Origin: DAHUYF01 sp052143095 | GTDB lineage: Bacteria; Pseudomonadota; Alphaproteobacteria; ATCC43930; CGMCC-115725 | Length of the DNA: 12,901 nucleotides | Direction: 5' to 3' | NCBI GenBank assembly: GCA_052143095.1 | Contig: JBKQTR010000070.1 | Location: 1-12,901 of the forward strand | Part shown: positions 1-6,350 of the stretch, piece after piece | How positions within the stretch are numbered: the first letter of the stretch is position 1 | Layout of the letters: every line of letters begins with the position of its first letter | Position numbers and translations under genes: made by a program | Notes under the pieces: generated by a model | What the model was told of the DNA's origin: nothing | Databases searched by the model: none | The model's input: the letters and a program-made list of their open reading frames with translations, nothing else

Positions 1-621
1 GAGAAGATCGCCGAGCGGACGCTGAACGCGCGCCTTGGGGTGATCGGCGGCCTTTCGATCCTCGGCACCACTGGCATCGTCGTCCCCTATTCCTGCGCAG
101 CCTGGATCGACACCATCCATCGCGGCATCGATGTCGCGCGCGCCGCCGGGCTGCGCCATCTCGCGGCGTCCACCGGCTCGACCTCGGAAAAGGCGGTGCA
201 GCGCCTGTTCAACCTGCCGGAGACGGCGCTGATCGATATGGGCGATTTCGCCGGCGGCACGCTCAAATATCTCCGCCGCCATCCGGTGCCGCGGCTGACG
301 CTCGCCGGCGGCTTCGCCAAGCTGACAAAGCTCGCTTCCGGCCATCTCGACCTCCATTCCGGGCAAAGCCGCATCGACGCCGCGGCGCTGGCGGCGATGC
401 TGCAGGCGATGGGCTGCGGCGACGACGTCGTCGCCAAGGCGCGCGCCGCCGCCGGCGCCGGCGAGGTCCTGGCGCTGGCCGGCGAGCGACGCGGCGAGCT
501 CGCCGGGCGCGTGGCGCGCGCGGCGCGCGAGGTGGCGCTGGCGACGCTGGCCGGCGGCACCGTCGTCGATGTCGTCGTCTTCGACCGGCATGGCGAGAGG
601 CTGGCGCATGCCGGGCCCTGA
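1..621 (+). CDS. cbiD: CbiD, cobalt-precorrin-5B C1-methyltransferase (3' part)
   Basis: The gene enters from outside the window; the frame is open from base 1 and stops with TGA at 619-621. About 206 residues are visible, against roughly 350-380 for a full CbiD, so the N-terminal part is missing only because the window is cut. The family signatures present are the LGTTGIVVPYS segment, the AASTGSTSEKAVQ segment, an IDMGDFAGGTLKY segment and GGFAKLTKLASGHLDLHS. CbiD methylates C1 of the corrin precursor during ring contraction in the cobalt-early pathway and has no counterpart in the classical aerobic CobF/CobG route. The 3' end overlaps the next gene (cobK) by 14 bp in another frame, so the two are very probably cotranscribed. 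The internal ATG at base 40 is not the real start, because homologous sequence continues upstream of it. Identification is firm; the specificity is inferred from the family. Confidence 0.95.
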   Translation, partial: EKIAERTLNARLGVIGGLSILGTTGIVVPYSCAAWIDTIHRGIDVARAAGLRHLAASTGSTSEKAVQRLFNLPETALIDMGDFAGGTLKYLRRHPVPRLTLAGGFAKLTKLASGHLDLHSGQSRIDAAALAAMLQAMGCGDDVVAKARAAAGAGEVLALAGERRGELAGRVARAAREVALATLAGGTVVDVVVFDRHGERLAHAGP

Positions 622-1411
622 GCGCGGCCCGCCGCTGCTGATCCTCGGCGGCACCGCCGAGGCGGCGGCATTGGCCGCGGCGGCGCTGGAGCGCTTCGGC
701 GCGCGGCTTGCCGTCACCACCTCGCTCGCCGGGCGCACCGAGCATCCGGCGCCGATCCGCGGCAGCGTGCGCATCGGCGGCTTCGGCGGCAGCGATGGGC
801 TCGCCCGCTACCTGGCATCCGAGCGCGTCGCCCTGGTGATCGACGCCACCCATCCCTTCGCCGCGCAGATCTCGGCGCAGGCGGCAGCGGCCTGCGCCGC
901 CGCCGGCGTGCCGCGCCTGCTGCTGCTGCGCCCGCCCTGGAAGCGCCATCCGCTCGACCGCTGGATCGAGGTCGAGGACCTCGCCGGCGCGGCCCGCGCG
1001 CTGCGCCAGCTGGGGCGGCGCGTCTGGCTCACCGTCGGGCGGCGCGAGCTCGACGCCTTCGCCGGCTTGACGCAGCATCATTTCCTGGTGCGGCTGATCG
1101 AGCCGCCGGCGGCGCCGCTGCCGCTTGCCTCCTACGAGCTGCTGCTGGGGCGCGGCCCTTTCAACCGGGCGGGGGAAGGGCGTATCCTCGAGCGCCATGC
1201 GATCGAGGCGGTGGTCGCCAAGGCGAGCGGCGGCGGCGCCACCGAGGCCAAGCTCGTCGCGGCGCGCGAGCGCGACCTGCCGGTGGTGATGGTGCGCCGG
1301 CCGCCGCCGGCGCCGGGCGAGCGGGTCGACAGCATCGCGGCGGCGCTCGACTGGCTCGCGGCGCGGCTGGCCGGAGCGCCGGCGCAGGAGAATGAGGAGG
1401 CACGGTCATGA
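608..1411 (+). CDS. cobK: Precorrin-6A / cobalt-precorrin-6A reductase
   Basis: A 267-residue protein of the CobK/CbiJ family, which reduces the C18-C19 double bond of (cobalt-)precorrin-6A with NAD(P)H. Visible signatures are the N-terminal nucleotide-binding LILGGTAEA (residues 10-18), the very conserved DATHPFA motif (79-85), WLTVGRRELDAFAG in the middle, and a C-terminal KASGGGATEAKLVAARE segment followed by LPVVMVRRP. I chose the ATG at 608 because it places the GGT loop about 14 residues in, as is usual. The longer frame from 569 would add 13 residues lying wholly within cbiD. The start overlaps the end of cbiD, and the stop overlaps the next start as ATGA (1408-1411), so translation is probably coupled on both sides. 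With cbiD and cbiX nearby the cobalt-containing substrate (CbiJ activity) is more likely, but sequence alone does not separate CobK from CbiJ. Confidence 0.93.
   Translation: MPGPERGPPLLILGGTAEAAALAAAALERFGARLAVTTSLAGRTEHPAPIRGSVRIGGFGGSDGLARYLASERVALVIDATHPFAAQISAQAAAACAAAGVPRLLLLRPPWKRHPLDRWIEVEDLAGAARALRQLGRRVWLTVGRRELDAFAGLTQHHFLVRLIEPPAAPLPLASYELLLGRGPFNRAGEGRILERHAIEAVVAKASGGGATEAKLVAARERDLPVVMVRRPPPAPGERVDSIAAALDWLAARLAGAPAQENEEARS
1394..1400 (+). promoter_or_regulatory. Strong Shine-Dalgarno inside the end of cobK
   Basis: GAGGAGG lies 7 nt before the ATG at 1408, inside the last codons of cobK. It fixes the start of the ankyrin gene and indicates that this gene is translated efficiently from the cobK transcript. 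Confidence 0.7.
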
Positions 1412-1986
1412 AGCCTGACATCACCCGCCGCGCCCTGCTGGGAGCGCTCGGCGCCGCGCTCGGCCTGACGCTGCTGCCCGGGCGGGGATGGGCGCAGATG
1501 CAAAAGCTCTTCACCGACTGGTACACGCTGGCGAACGCCGCCGCCGAGAACAAGACCGATGACGTCGCCAATTTCCTGCGCCAAGGCCAAAACCCGAACT
1601 TCCTCGATCATGAGGGACGCGCACCGCTCGACTATGCCGCGAATTTCGGCAATACCGAGATGATCAAGCTGATGCTCGACGCCGGTGCGCGCATCGACTA
1701 CCGCGACAAGCTCGGCGCGACGGCGCTGCATTGGGCGGCGCAGGGCGGCTCTGCCGAGGCGATCACCCTGCTGGTCCAGGCCAAGGCGTCGGTCGACGCG
1801 ATAAACCGCCAGGGAATCACCCCGCTCATGCTGGCCGCAGGCGCCAACAAGGGCGAGGCGGTGAAGGCGCTGCTCAAGGCCGGCGCGGATCCCAAGAAAC
1901 AGGATTTCACCGGCCGCGACGCCATGGGCTATGCCGCCGGCCGCCCCAACGCCCTGCGCGCGCTGCAGACGGCGCAGTCGGGGTAA
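1408..1986 (+). CDS. Exported ankyrin-repeat protein
   Basis: A 192-residue protein. Residues 1-29 form a signal peptide: a twin arginine (TRRALLG, residues 6-12) that resembles a Tat signal, a hydrophobic stretch, and a small-residue cleavage site near GWA-Q (27-30). The mature part is nearly all ankyrin repeats: a capping helix pair at about 39-63, then repeats at about 64-96, 97-129 and 130-162, and a degenerate last repeat at 163-190. The helix signatures are visible, such as TALHWAAQGG and TPLMLAAGANKGEAVKALL. Ankyrin arrays bind proteins; no catalytic domain is present, so it is probably a periplasmic binding or adaptor protein. The start overlaps cobK as ATGA with a strong upstream ribosome site, which makes it the third gene of a cbiD-cobK operon. 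A role in B12 metabolism is not shown by sequence. The Tat assignment is tentative because the residues after RR are not the classical F-L-K. Confidence 0.88.
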   Translation: MKPDITRRALLGALGAALGLTLLPGRGWAQMQKLFTDWYTLANAAAENKTDDVANFLRQGQNPNFLDHEGRAPLDYAANFGNTEMIKLMLDAGARIDYRDKLGATALHWAAQGGSAEAITLLVQAKASVDAINRQGITPLMLAAGANKGEAVKALLKAGADPKKQDFTGRDAMGYAAGRPNALRALQTAQSG

Positions 1987-2136
1987 AGCGGAACCGCCGC
2001 CACCGCATGCGTGGGTATGTCGGCGCCGCGACACTATTTCATCATTCCGATTGCCGCGATTGCGCTGCGGGGGTGTCCACCGCCGGCAAAAGGTTTACCA
2101 TTCCGTCGCGACGCTCAACGGCGGCAAAGGCCGATG

Positions 2137-2508
2137 ATGGCGACAATTCTGGTGATCGATGACGATGCCGCGATGCGCCGCCTCATCCTGCGCGTGCTCG
2201 CCACCCGCGGACATGCGCTGCTCGAGGCGGAGAACGGCGAGCAGGGCTTGAAGCTGCTGGAGGATCAGACGCCCGATCTCATCATCACCGATATTCTCAT
2301 GCCGGGGAAAGAAGGCATCGAGACCATCCGCGAGGTGCGCGAGCGCTCGCCCGACACCAAGATCATCGCCATCTCCGGCGGCGGCGGCTCGCACGACATG
2401 ATGTTCCTCGACATCGCCAAGACCTTCGGCGCGCAGGCTTCGCTGGCGAAGCCGTTCCGGCCGGACGAGCTGATCGAGGTCGTCGACCGGGTTCTCGCCG
2501 GCGGGTAA
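2137..2508 (+). CDS. Single-domain response regulator (CheY/DivK-like receiver)
   Basis: A 123-residue stand-alone receiver domain. The acidic pocket is D8-D9 (ILVIDDD), the phospho-acceptor is D52 in IITDILMP, the switch Ser is S80 in IIAISGG, and the conserved Lys is K105 in LAKPFRPDE. All active-site residues are present, so it should be phosphorylatable. There is no output domain, so it probably acts by protein contact, as CheY or DivK do, or in a phosphorelay. Two ATGs stand in tandem at 2134 and 2137. I chose 2137 because AAAGG at 2126-2130 sits 6 nt before it and only 3 nt before the other. The frame is open upstream to 2011, but that stretch shows no receiver-like sequence. No histidine kinase is adjacent. 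It is separated from the ankyrin gene by 150 bp in which I see no convincing promoter or terminator, so whether it belongs to that operon is open. Confidence 0.92.
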   Translation: MATILVIDDDAAMRRLILRVLATRGHALLEAENGEQGLKLLEDQTPDLIITDILMPGKEGIETIREVRERSPDTKIIAISGGGGSHDMMFLDIAKTFGAQASLAKPFRPDELIEVVDRVLAGG

Positions 2509-2560
2509 GCGGCGAGTACGTCGCTTTCAAAGAAGCAATCCGTTGCGCCGTATTCGTTTC

Positions 2561-2591
2561 CACCACGGAGGCACGGAGGTCACGGAGAAGA
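2561..2591 (+). repeat. Left arm of inverted repeat flanking the GxxExxY gene
   Basis: A 31-bp arm matching the reverse complement of 2986-3016 at 29 of 31 positions. Each arm carries three copies of CACGGAG, here at 2564-2570, 2572-2578 and 2581-2587 (spacing 8 then 9). It lies 10 bp beyond the stop codon of the GxxExxY gene and points inward. Confidence 0.9.
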
Positions 2592-2600
2592 GAAGATAGC

Positions 2601-2981
2601 TCAGAGCACGAAGCGGCGCAGCCCGTCTTTGAGCATGACGTTGTTGAAATTCATTAATAGGCCCACCTTGAGGCCGCTCAGGCGGAGATAGGTCAATATC
2701 TGAGCCTCATGGATCGGCATGAGCCGTTCGACCGCTTTGACCTCGATGAGCAGCTCCCGTTCGACCACGATGTCCATTCGGTACCCGCAATCCAGCCGGA
2801 CGGTCTTGTAAACGATTGCGAGCGGCACTTGTCGTGCATAGGCGATTCCGCCCTCCTCCAGCTCGTAGCACAGGCATCCCTCGTAAGCTGATTCAAGCAA
2901 CCCCGGCCCGAGTTCCCGATGCACGTCGATCGCCATCTTGATGATGCGCTCGCTCAGGATGCCGCCATGAGAAAGGCTCAC
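2601..2981 (-). CDS. GxxExxY-family protein, PD-(D/E)XK nuclease-like
   Basis: A 126-residue protein with the family signature G27-x-x-E30-x-x-Y33 in the first helix (GPGLLESAY). It is followed by what looks like a PD-(D/E)XK core: D70 in GYRMDIVV, then E80-V-K82 in LLIEVKAV, and Q94-x-x-x-Y98 in AQILTYL, an arrangement reminiscent of RecB/Cas4-type nucleases. All these residues are intact. The length is normal for the family. Translation is taken from GTG at 2979-2981, served by GGAG at 2990-2993 with an 8-nt spacer. The next in-frame ATG (residue 16) would cut into the conserved first helix. The family is widespread and patchily distributed, and its function is not established to my knowledge. 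The gene sits alone on this strand between 31-bp inverted repeats and has no evident link to the B12 genes. Codon use is visibly less GC-extreme than that of its neighbours, in keeping with recent arrival. Confidence 0.9.
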   Translation of the reverse strand: MSLSHGGILSERIIKMAIDVHRELGPGLLESAYEGCLCYELEEGGIAYARQVPLAIVYKTVRLDCGYRMDIVVERELLIEVKAVERLMPIHEAQILTYLRLSGLKVGLLMNFNNVMLKDGLRRFVL

Positions 2982-2985
2982 TTTT

Positions 2986-3016
2986 TCTTCTCCGTGTCCT
3001 CCGTGTCTCCGTGGTG
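2986..3016 (-). repeat. Right arm of inverted repeat; carries the GxxExxY ribosome site
   Basis: The reverse complement matches 2561-2591 at 29 of 31 positions. The three CACGGAG units are at 3007-3013, 2999-3005 and 2990-2996 on the minus strand. The innermost unit supplies the GGAG (2990-2993) that lies 8 nt before the GTG start of the GxxExxY gene, so the repeat doubles as its translation signal. Confidence 0.9.
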
Positions 3017-3067
3017 ACCACTATCATCGATCCTGCATGTTATGAGTGGTTTCGTGGAAACACCATA

Positions 3068-3832
3068 CTAGCGCTCGCGGCGCCGCCGGAGCACATGGTG
3101 ATGGTCGGCGGCGTAGAGGCGGCTTTCGGCGGCGGCGGGCGATGCCAGCACGCGGCCGACCAGGATAAGCGCGGTGCGGGTGAGGCCTGCCGCCTTCACT
3201 TGCGTGCGCAGCGTGGCGAGCGTGCCGCGCAGGATCACCTGGTCGGGCCAGCTCGCGCGCCACACCACCGCCGCCGGGCAATCCTCGCCGTAAAGCGGCG
3301 CGAGCGTGCGCACGATCTGGGCGAGATTGTTGATCGAGAGATGCAGCACCAGGGTGGCGCCGCTGGCGCCGAGCGTGGCGAGGTCCTCGCCCTTGGGCAT
3401 CGGCGAGGCGCGCACCGCCGTGCGCGTCAGGATCACCGTCTGCGCCAGCTCGGGCAACGTGAGCTCGACGCCGAGCGCCGCGGCAGCGGCGGCGAAGGCC
3501 GGCACTCCCGGCGTCAGATCATAGGCGATGCCGAGCGCGTCGAGCCGGCGCATCTGCTCGGCGACGGCGCCGTAGAGCGAGATGTCGCCGGAATGGAGCC
3601 GCGCCACCTCGAGCCCGGCTTGATGCGCGGCCGACATCTCGGCGATGATCTCGTCGAGGGTCAGCGGCGCGGTGTCGACGATCCGCGCGCCCGCCGGCGC
3701 CGATGCCACCACCTCCGGCGGCACCAGCGAGCCCGCATAGAGGCAGACCGGGCAGCGCTCGATGAGGCGCAGGCCGCGCAACGTGATGAGATCGGCGGCG
3801 CCGGGCCCGGCGCCGATGAAATGCACGCTCAC
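3068..3832 (-). CDS. cobM: Precorrin-4 / cobalt-precorrin-4 C11-methyltransferase
   Basis: A 254-residue SAM-dependent tetrapyrrole methyltransferase of the CobM/CbiF family. It adds the C11 methyl after ring contraction. Seen in sequence: the N-terminal FIGAGPGAADLITLRG loop (residues 5-20), YAGSLVPPEV (32-41, typical of CobM), the substrate and SAM motif HSGDISLYG (80-88), and TPGVPAFAAAAAALG with LPELAQTVILTR beyond it. The start is GTG at 3830-3832. The SAM loop begins five residues later and the next in-frame ATG is 65 codons downstream, so a non-ATG start is required. The GTG overlaps the stop of cbiG-cobJ (GTGA, 3829-3832), and no clear Shine-Dalgarno precedes it, so translation is probably coupled. 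It is the last gene of the minus-strand operon and ends with TAG at 3068-3070. The C-terminal tail is Arg-rich (RRRRER). Confidence 0.95.
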   Translation of the reverse strand: MSVHFIGAGPGAADLITLRGLRLIERCPVCLYAGSLVPPEVVASAPAGARIVDTAPLTLDEIIAEMSAAHQAGLEVARLHSGDISLYGAVAEQMRRLDALGIAYDLTPGVPAFAAAAAALGVELTLPELAQTVILTRTAVRASPMPKGEDLATLGASGATLVLHLSINNLAQIVRTLAPLYGEDCPAAVVWRASWPDQVILRGTLATLRTQVKAAGLTRTALILVGRVLASPAAAESRLYAADHHHVLRRRRER

Positions 3833-5646
3833 CGCGGCGTGCGCTTTGCCGCATAGCCGCGCGGCGTATAGAGCAGCGGCCTCGCGCCGGGGATGAGGCG
3901 CGTGGCGCTGCTGCCGACCAGCACAAGGGTCAGCATGTCGACCGGCTGCTCCGCGAGCGCGGCAAGCGTGGTGACGCGGATGCTCTCGCCGGGTCGGCCG
4001 AGATTGCGCGCCAGCGCCACCGGCGTGTCGGCGGCACGATGCGTCCGCAGGATCGCGCAGGCACGGTCGAGCTGGGTGCGGCGGCGCTCCGAGCGCGGAT
4101 TATAGAGCGCGACGACGAAATCGCCGGCGGCCGCGGCGGCGAGGCGGCGCTCGATCACCTCCCAGGGCGTCAGCAAATCCGACAGCGACACGGCGCAGAA
4201 ATCATGGCCGAGCGGCGCGCCGAGCCGCGCCGCCGCCGCCTGCAGCGCCGAGATACCCGGCACGACGCTGAGCCGCAGGCGTCGCCATTCCGGCCGCACC
4301 TCCCGGTCGAGAAGCTCGAAGACCAGCGCGGCGAGACCGTAGATCCCGGCATCGCCGGACGAGACCAGCGCCACGGCGCGGCCCTCGGCGGTGAGATCGA
4401 GCGCCGTCCTCGCCCGCGCTTCCTCGGCGCCGAGCGCGCTCTCGTGCCGCGCCTTGCCGGCGATCGCGGCGCCGAGCAGGTCGAGATAAAGCCCATAGCC
4501 GACGACATCGCTCGCCGCCGCCAGCGCCGCCTCGGCCTCGCGCGTGCGCCAGAGCGGATCGCCGGGACCGATGCCGATGATCGCGAGGCTGCCGCGGGCG
4601 CGGCCGATGCGGCCGGCATCGAGCGGCACGCCGGCCCGCGCGATGGCGCAGGTGGCGTGCGCGGATTTGCGCTTGGGCAACAGCAACGCGCCCGCGGCGC
4701 CCACCGCCGCCAGCGCCGCGCCCTCGGCAACGCCATAGCAGCCGGTCTCGCGATAGACCGCGTCCGACGGCGTGGCGAGGCGCGGCGTCTCGACGAGCAG
4801 TTCGGCCGCGGAAAAGAAGCGCGCGGGAACGCCGAGGCGCGCGGCAAGGGCGTTGACCGCCGGCTCGTCGGCCTTGAGGTCGATCGACACCACCGCGGCG
4901 ACCGCGCCGGCGGCGAGGCCCGCCTCAGCCAGCGCCGCGTCGGCGAGCGCGGCAAGTTCCGCGGGCGCGCAGCCGCGCTCCGAGCCGACCCCCAGCGCCA
5001 GGACCGGCGGATGCAGCACCAGCGCGCGCTCGCCGGCGGCCGCGGCACGGTCGGTGACGCGGATGGCGAGCGGCGCCGCCGCGGCAAAAGCCTGGCCGCC
5101 GGCGGTGAGCCAGTCGGCGGTGCCGGCCTCGACGACGAGCGCCACCGGCGCGCCGGCCAGCAATGCCGCCGTGACGGGCTTCGCGCGCTCGGGATCGGCG
5201 ACGCGCCAGCCGGGTGGCGGCTCGTCGAGCGCGAACCCCAAGCGCAGCTCGCCGGCGGTGGTGATCGACGCGGCGCCGCCGGTGAGCGCGGCGACGGCGC
5301 GGGCGAGCGCGTTGGCGCCGCGATGGCCGCCGAGCAGCGGCACCGCCGCCGAGCCGTCCTCCGCTACCGCTACCATCGGCGGCTCGCGACGCTTGTCGCC
5401 GAGCAGCGGCGCCACGGCGCGGATCAGGATGCCGGCGGCGCAGAGGCCGATGATCGGCGTGCCGGCCGCGAACAGCGCGGCGATATGCGGCGTCGCGCGC
5501 GCAAAGCCGATATCGGCGGCGATGCCGCTCGCCGCGGGCGCGTGCAGCAGCGCGTGCGGCAGGATCTCGCGCAGGCGGCGCGCCAGCGGCAGCGCGCTGG
5601 GGCCCAGCACGATCAGCGCGGCGCCGGGCGGCAGCGCCTCGCTCAT
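3829..5646 (-). CDS. cobJ: CbiG-CobJ fusion: cobalt-precorrin-5A hydrolase / precorrin-3B C17-methyltransferase
   Basis: A 605-residue bifunctional protein. Residues 1 to about 345 are CbiG: an N-terminal domain with GLCAAGILIRAVAPLL, LGDKRREPP and the conserved LLGGHRGAN (104-112), then a CbiG C-terminal (CobE-like) domain from about 217 with LGVGSERGCAPAEL. Residues about 352-605 are CobJ/CbiH: IIGIGPGDP (356-364), SSGDAGIYGLA, VVPGISALQAAAARLGAP and LYNPRSERR. CobJ methylates C17 and drives ring contraction; CbiG opens the delta-lactone and releases the two-carbon fragment in the cobalt-early pathway. The two steps are adjacent in that route, so the fusion is sensible. Both halves look complete, with no frameshift at the junction. 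ATG at 5644-5646 overlaps the cobI stop (ATGA). CbiG supports the oxygen-independent chemistry rather than CobG. Confidence 0.94.
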   Translation of the reverse strand: MSEALPPGAALIVLGPSALPLARRLREILPHALLHAPAASGIAADIGFARATPHIAALFAAGTPIIGLCAAGILIRAVAPLLGDKRREPPMVAVAEDGSAAVPLLGGHRGANALARAVAALTGGAASITTAGELRLGFALDEPPPGWRVADPERAKPVTAALLAGAPVALVVEAGTADWLTAGGQAFAAAAPLAIRVTDRAAAAGERALVLHPPVLALGVGSERGCAPAELAALADAALAEAGLAAGAVAAVVSIDLKADEPAVNALAARLGVPARFFSAAELLVETPRLATPSDAVYRETGCYGVAEGAALAAVGAAGALLLPKRKSAHATCAIARAGVPLDAGRIGRARGSLAIIGIGPGDPLWRTREAEAALAAASDVVGYGLYLDLLGAAIAGKARHESALGAEEARARTALDLTAEGRAVALVSSGDAGIYGLAALVFELLDREVRPEWRRLRLSVVPGISALQAAAARLGAPLGHDFCAVSLSDLLTPWEVIERRLAAAAAGDFVVALYNPRSERRRTQLDRACAILRTHRAADTPVALARNLGRPGESIRVTTLAALAEQPVDMLTLVLVGSSATRLIPGARPLLYTPRGYAAKRTPR

Positions 5647-6350
5647 CGCCAGGCCGCGCCGCGGCGATGCAGCAGGATCATCGAGAAATAGGGCACCTCG
5701 GCGGCATCGACCGCGGCGAGCGGCAGCACGCGCTCGCTGGCGAGGCTGGCGCGCTCGACATAGCGCGCCGCGTCGGCGAGGCCAAGCCGCTCCAGCACCG
5801 CGCGCACCTTGGCGAAATGGCGGCCGAGCTTGATGATGGCGGCGGCGTCCGCCTCAGCCAGGCGGCAGAGCAGTTGCTGCTCGGAGAGCGAGGCCGGCAG
5901 GACCAGCAGCGTGTCGTCGCGTGCGGCGAGCGGCGCGGCCGCGGCGGCGGCGCAGGCGGTGAGCGAGGAGACCCCGGGCACCACCTCGACCGGATGGCGC
6001 TCGGCGAGCCGGCCGAAGAGATACATGAAGGAGCCGTAGAAGAAGGGGTCGCCCTGGCACAGCACGGCGACGTCGTGGCCACCGGCGAGCGCGGCCGCGA
6101 TCTCGGCCGCGGCGCGGTCATAGACCGCCTGCGCCGGAAAGCGCGCGCCGCTCTCCATCGGCACGGCGATGACGATCTCGCGCTGCGCCGGCGACAGCCA
6201 GCGCGCGACGATGCGGCGCGCGAAGCTGGCGCCGCCCTCGGGCGCGGGATAGGCCACCACCGGGGCGGCGCGCAGCAGGCGCAGCGCTTTCAGGGTGATG
6301 AGCTCGGGATCGCCGGGCCCGACGCCGAGGCCAAAGACTTTGCCGCTCAT
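5643..6350 (-). CDS. cobI: Precorrin-2 / cobalt-factor II C20-methyltransferase
   Basis: A 235-residue SAM-dependent methyltransferase of the CobI/CbiL family, which adds the C20 methyl to the dipyrrocorphin (precorrin-2 or its cobalt form). Motifs: FGLGVGPGDPELITLKA (residues 6-22), YPAPEGGASFARRI (34-47, typical of CobI), LCQGDPFFYGSFMYL (98-112) and VVPGVSSLTACAAA (123-136), with IIKLGRH further on. The longest open frame runs back to 6671, but those extra residues lie inside the glycosyltransferase gene and are unlike the family. ATG at 6350 has AGGAG 7 nt upstream and gives the correct length. The start overlaps the glycosyltransferase stop as ATGA, and the stop overlaps cbiG-cobJ as ATGA. 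Confidence 0.95.
   Translation of the reverse strand: MSGKVFGLGVGPGDPELITLKALRLLRAAPVVAYPAPEGGASFARRIVARWLSPAQREIVIAVPMESGARFPAQAVYDRAAAEIAAALAGGHDVAVLCQGDPFFYGSFMYLFGRLAERHPVEVVPGVSSLTACAAAAAAPLAARDDTLLVLPASLSEQQLLCRLAEADAAAIIKLGRHFAKVRAVLERLGLADAARYVERASLASERVLPLAAVDAAEVPYFSMILLHRRGAAWR

Noticed and set aside
1990..1995. GGAACC resembling the -35 box of the alphaproteobacterial general stress sigma factor EcfG
   Set aside because: No CGTT-like -10 occurs 16-17 bases downstream; a chance match in GC-rich sequence.
2011..2133. Longer start for the response regulator
   Set aside because: The added 42 residues are not receiver-like, and the tandem ATGs at 2134/2137 have a better ribosome site and match the normal domain start.
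2561..2591. CACGGAG repeats as the beginning of a CRISPR array
   Set aside because: The units are 7 bp with 1-2 bp between them, three per arm, and inverted across a gene; there are no spacers of CRISPR size.
3049..3061. Terminator after cobM from the GTTTC/GAAAC hairpin
   Set aside because: Only a 5-bp stem with a 3-base loop and no T run on the minus strand.
4039..5691. A 550-residue open frame on the plus strand
   Set aside because: Antisense to cbiG-cobJ; same shadow composition and no recognisable motif.
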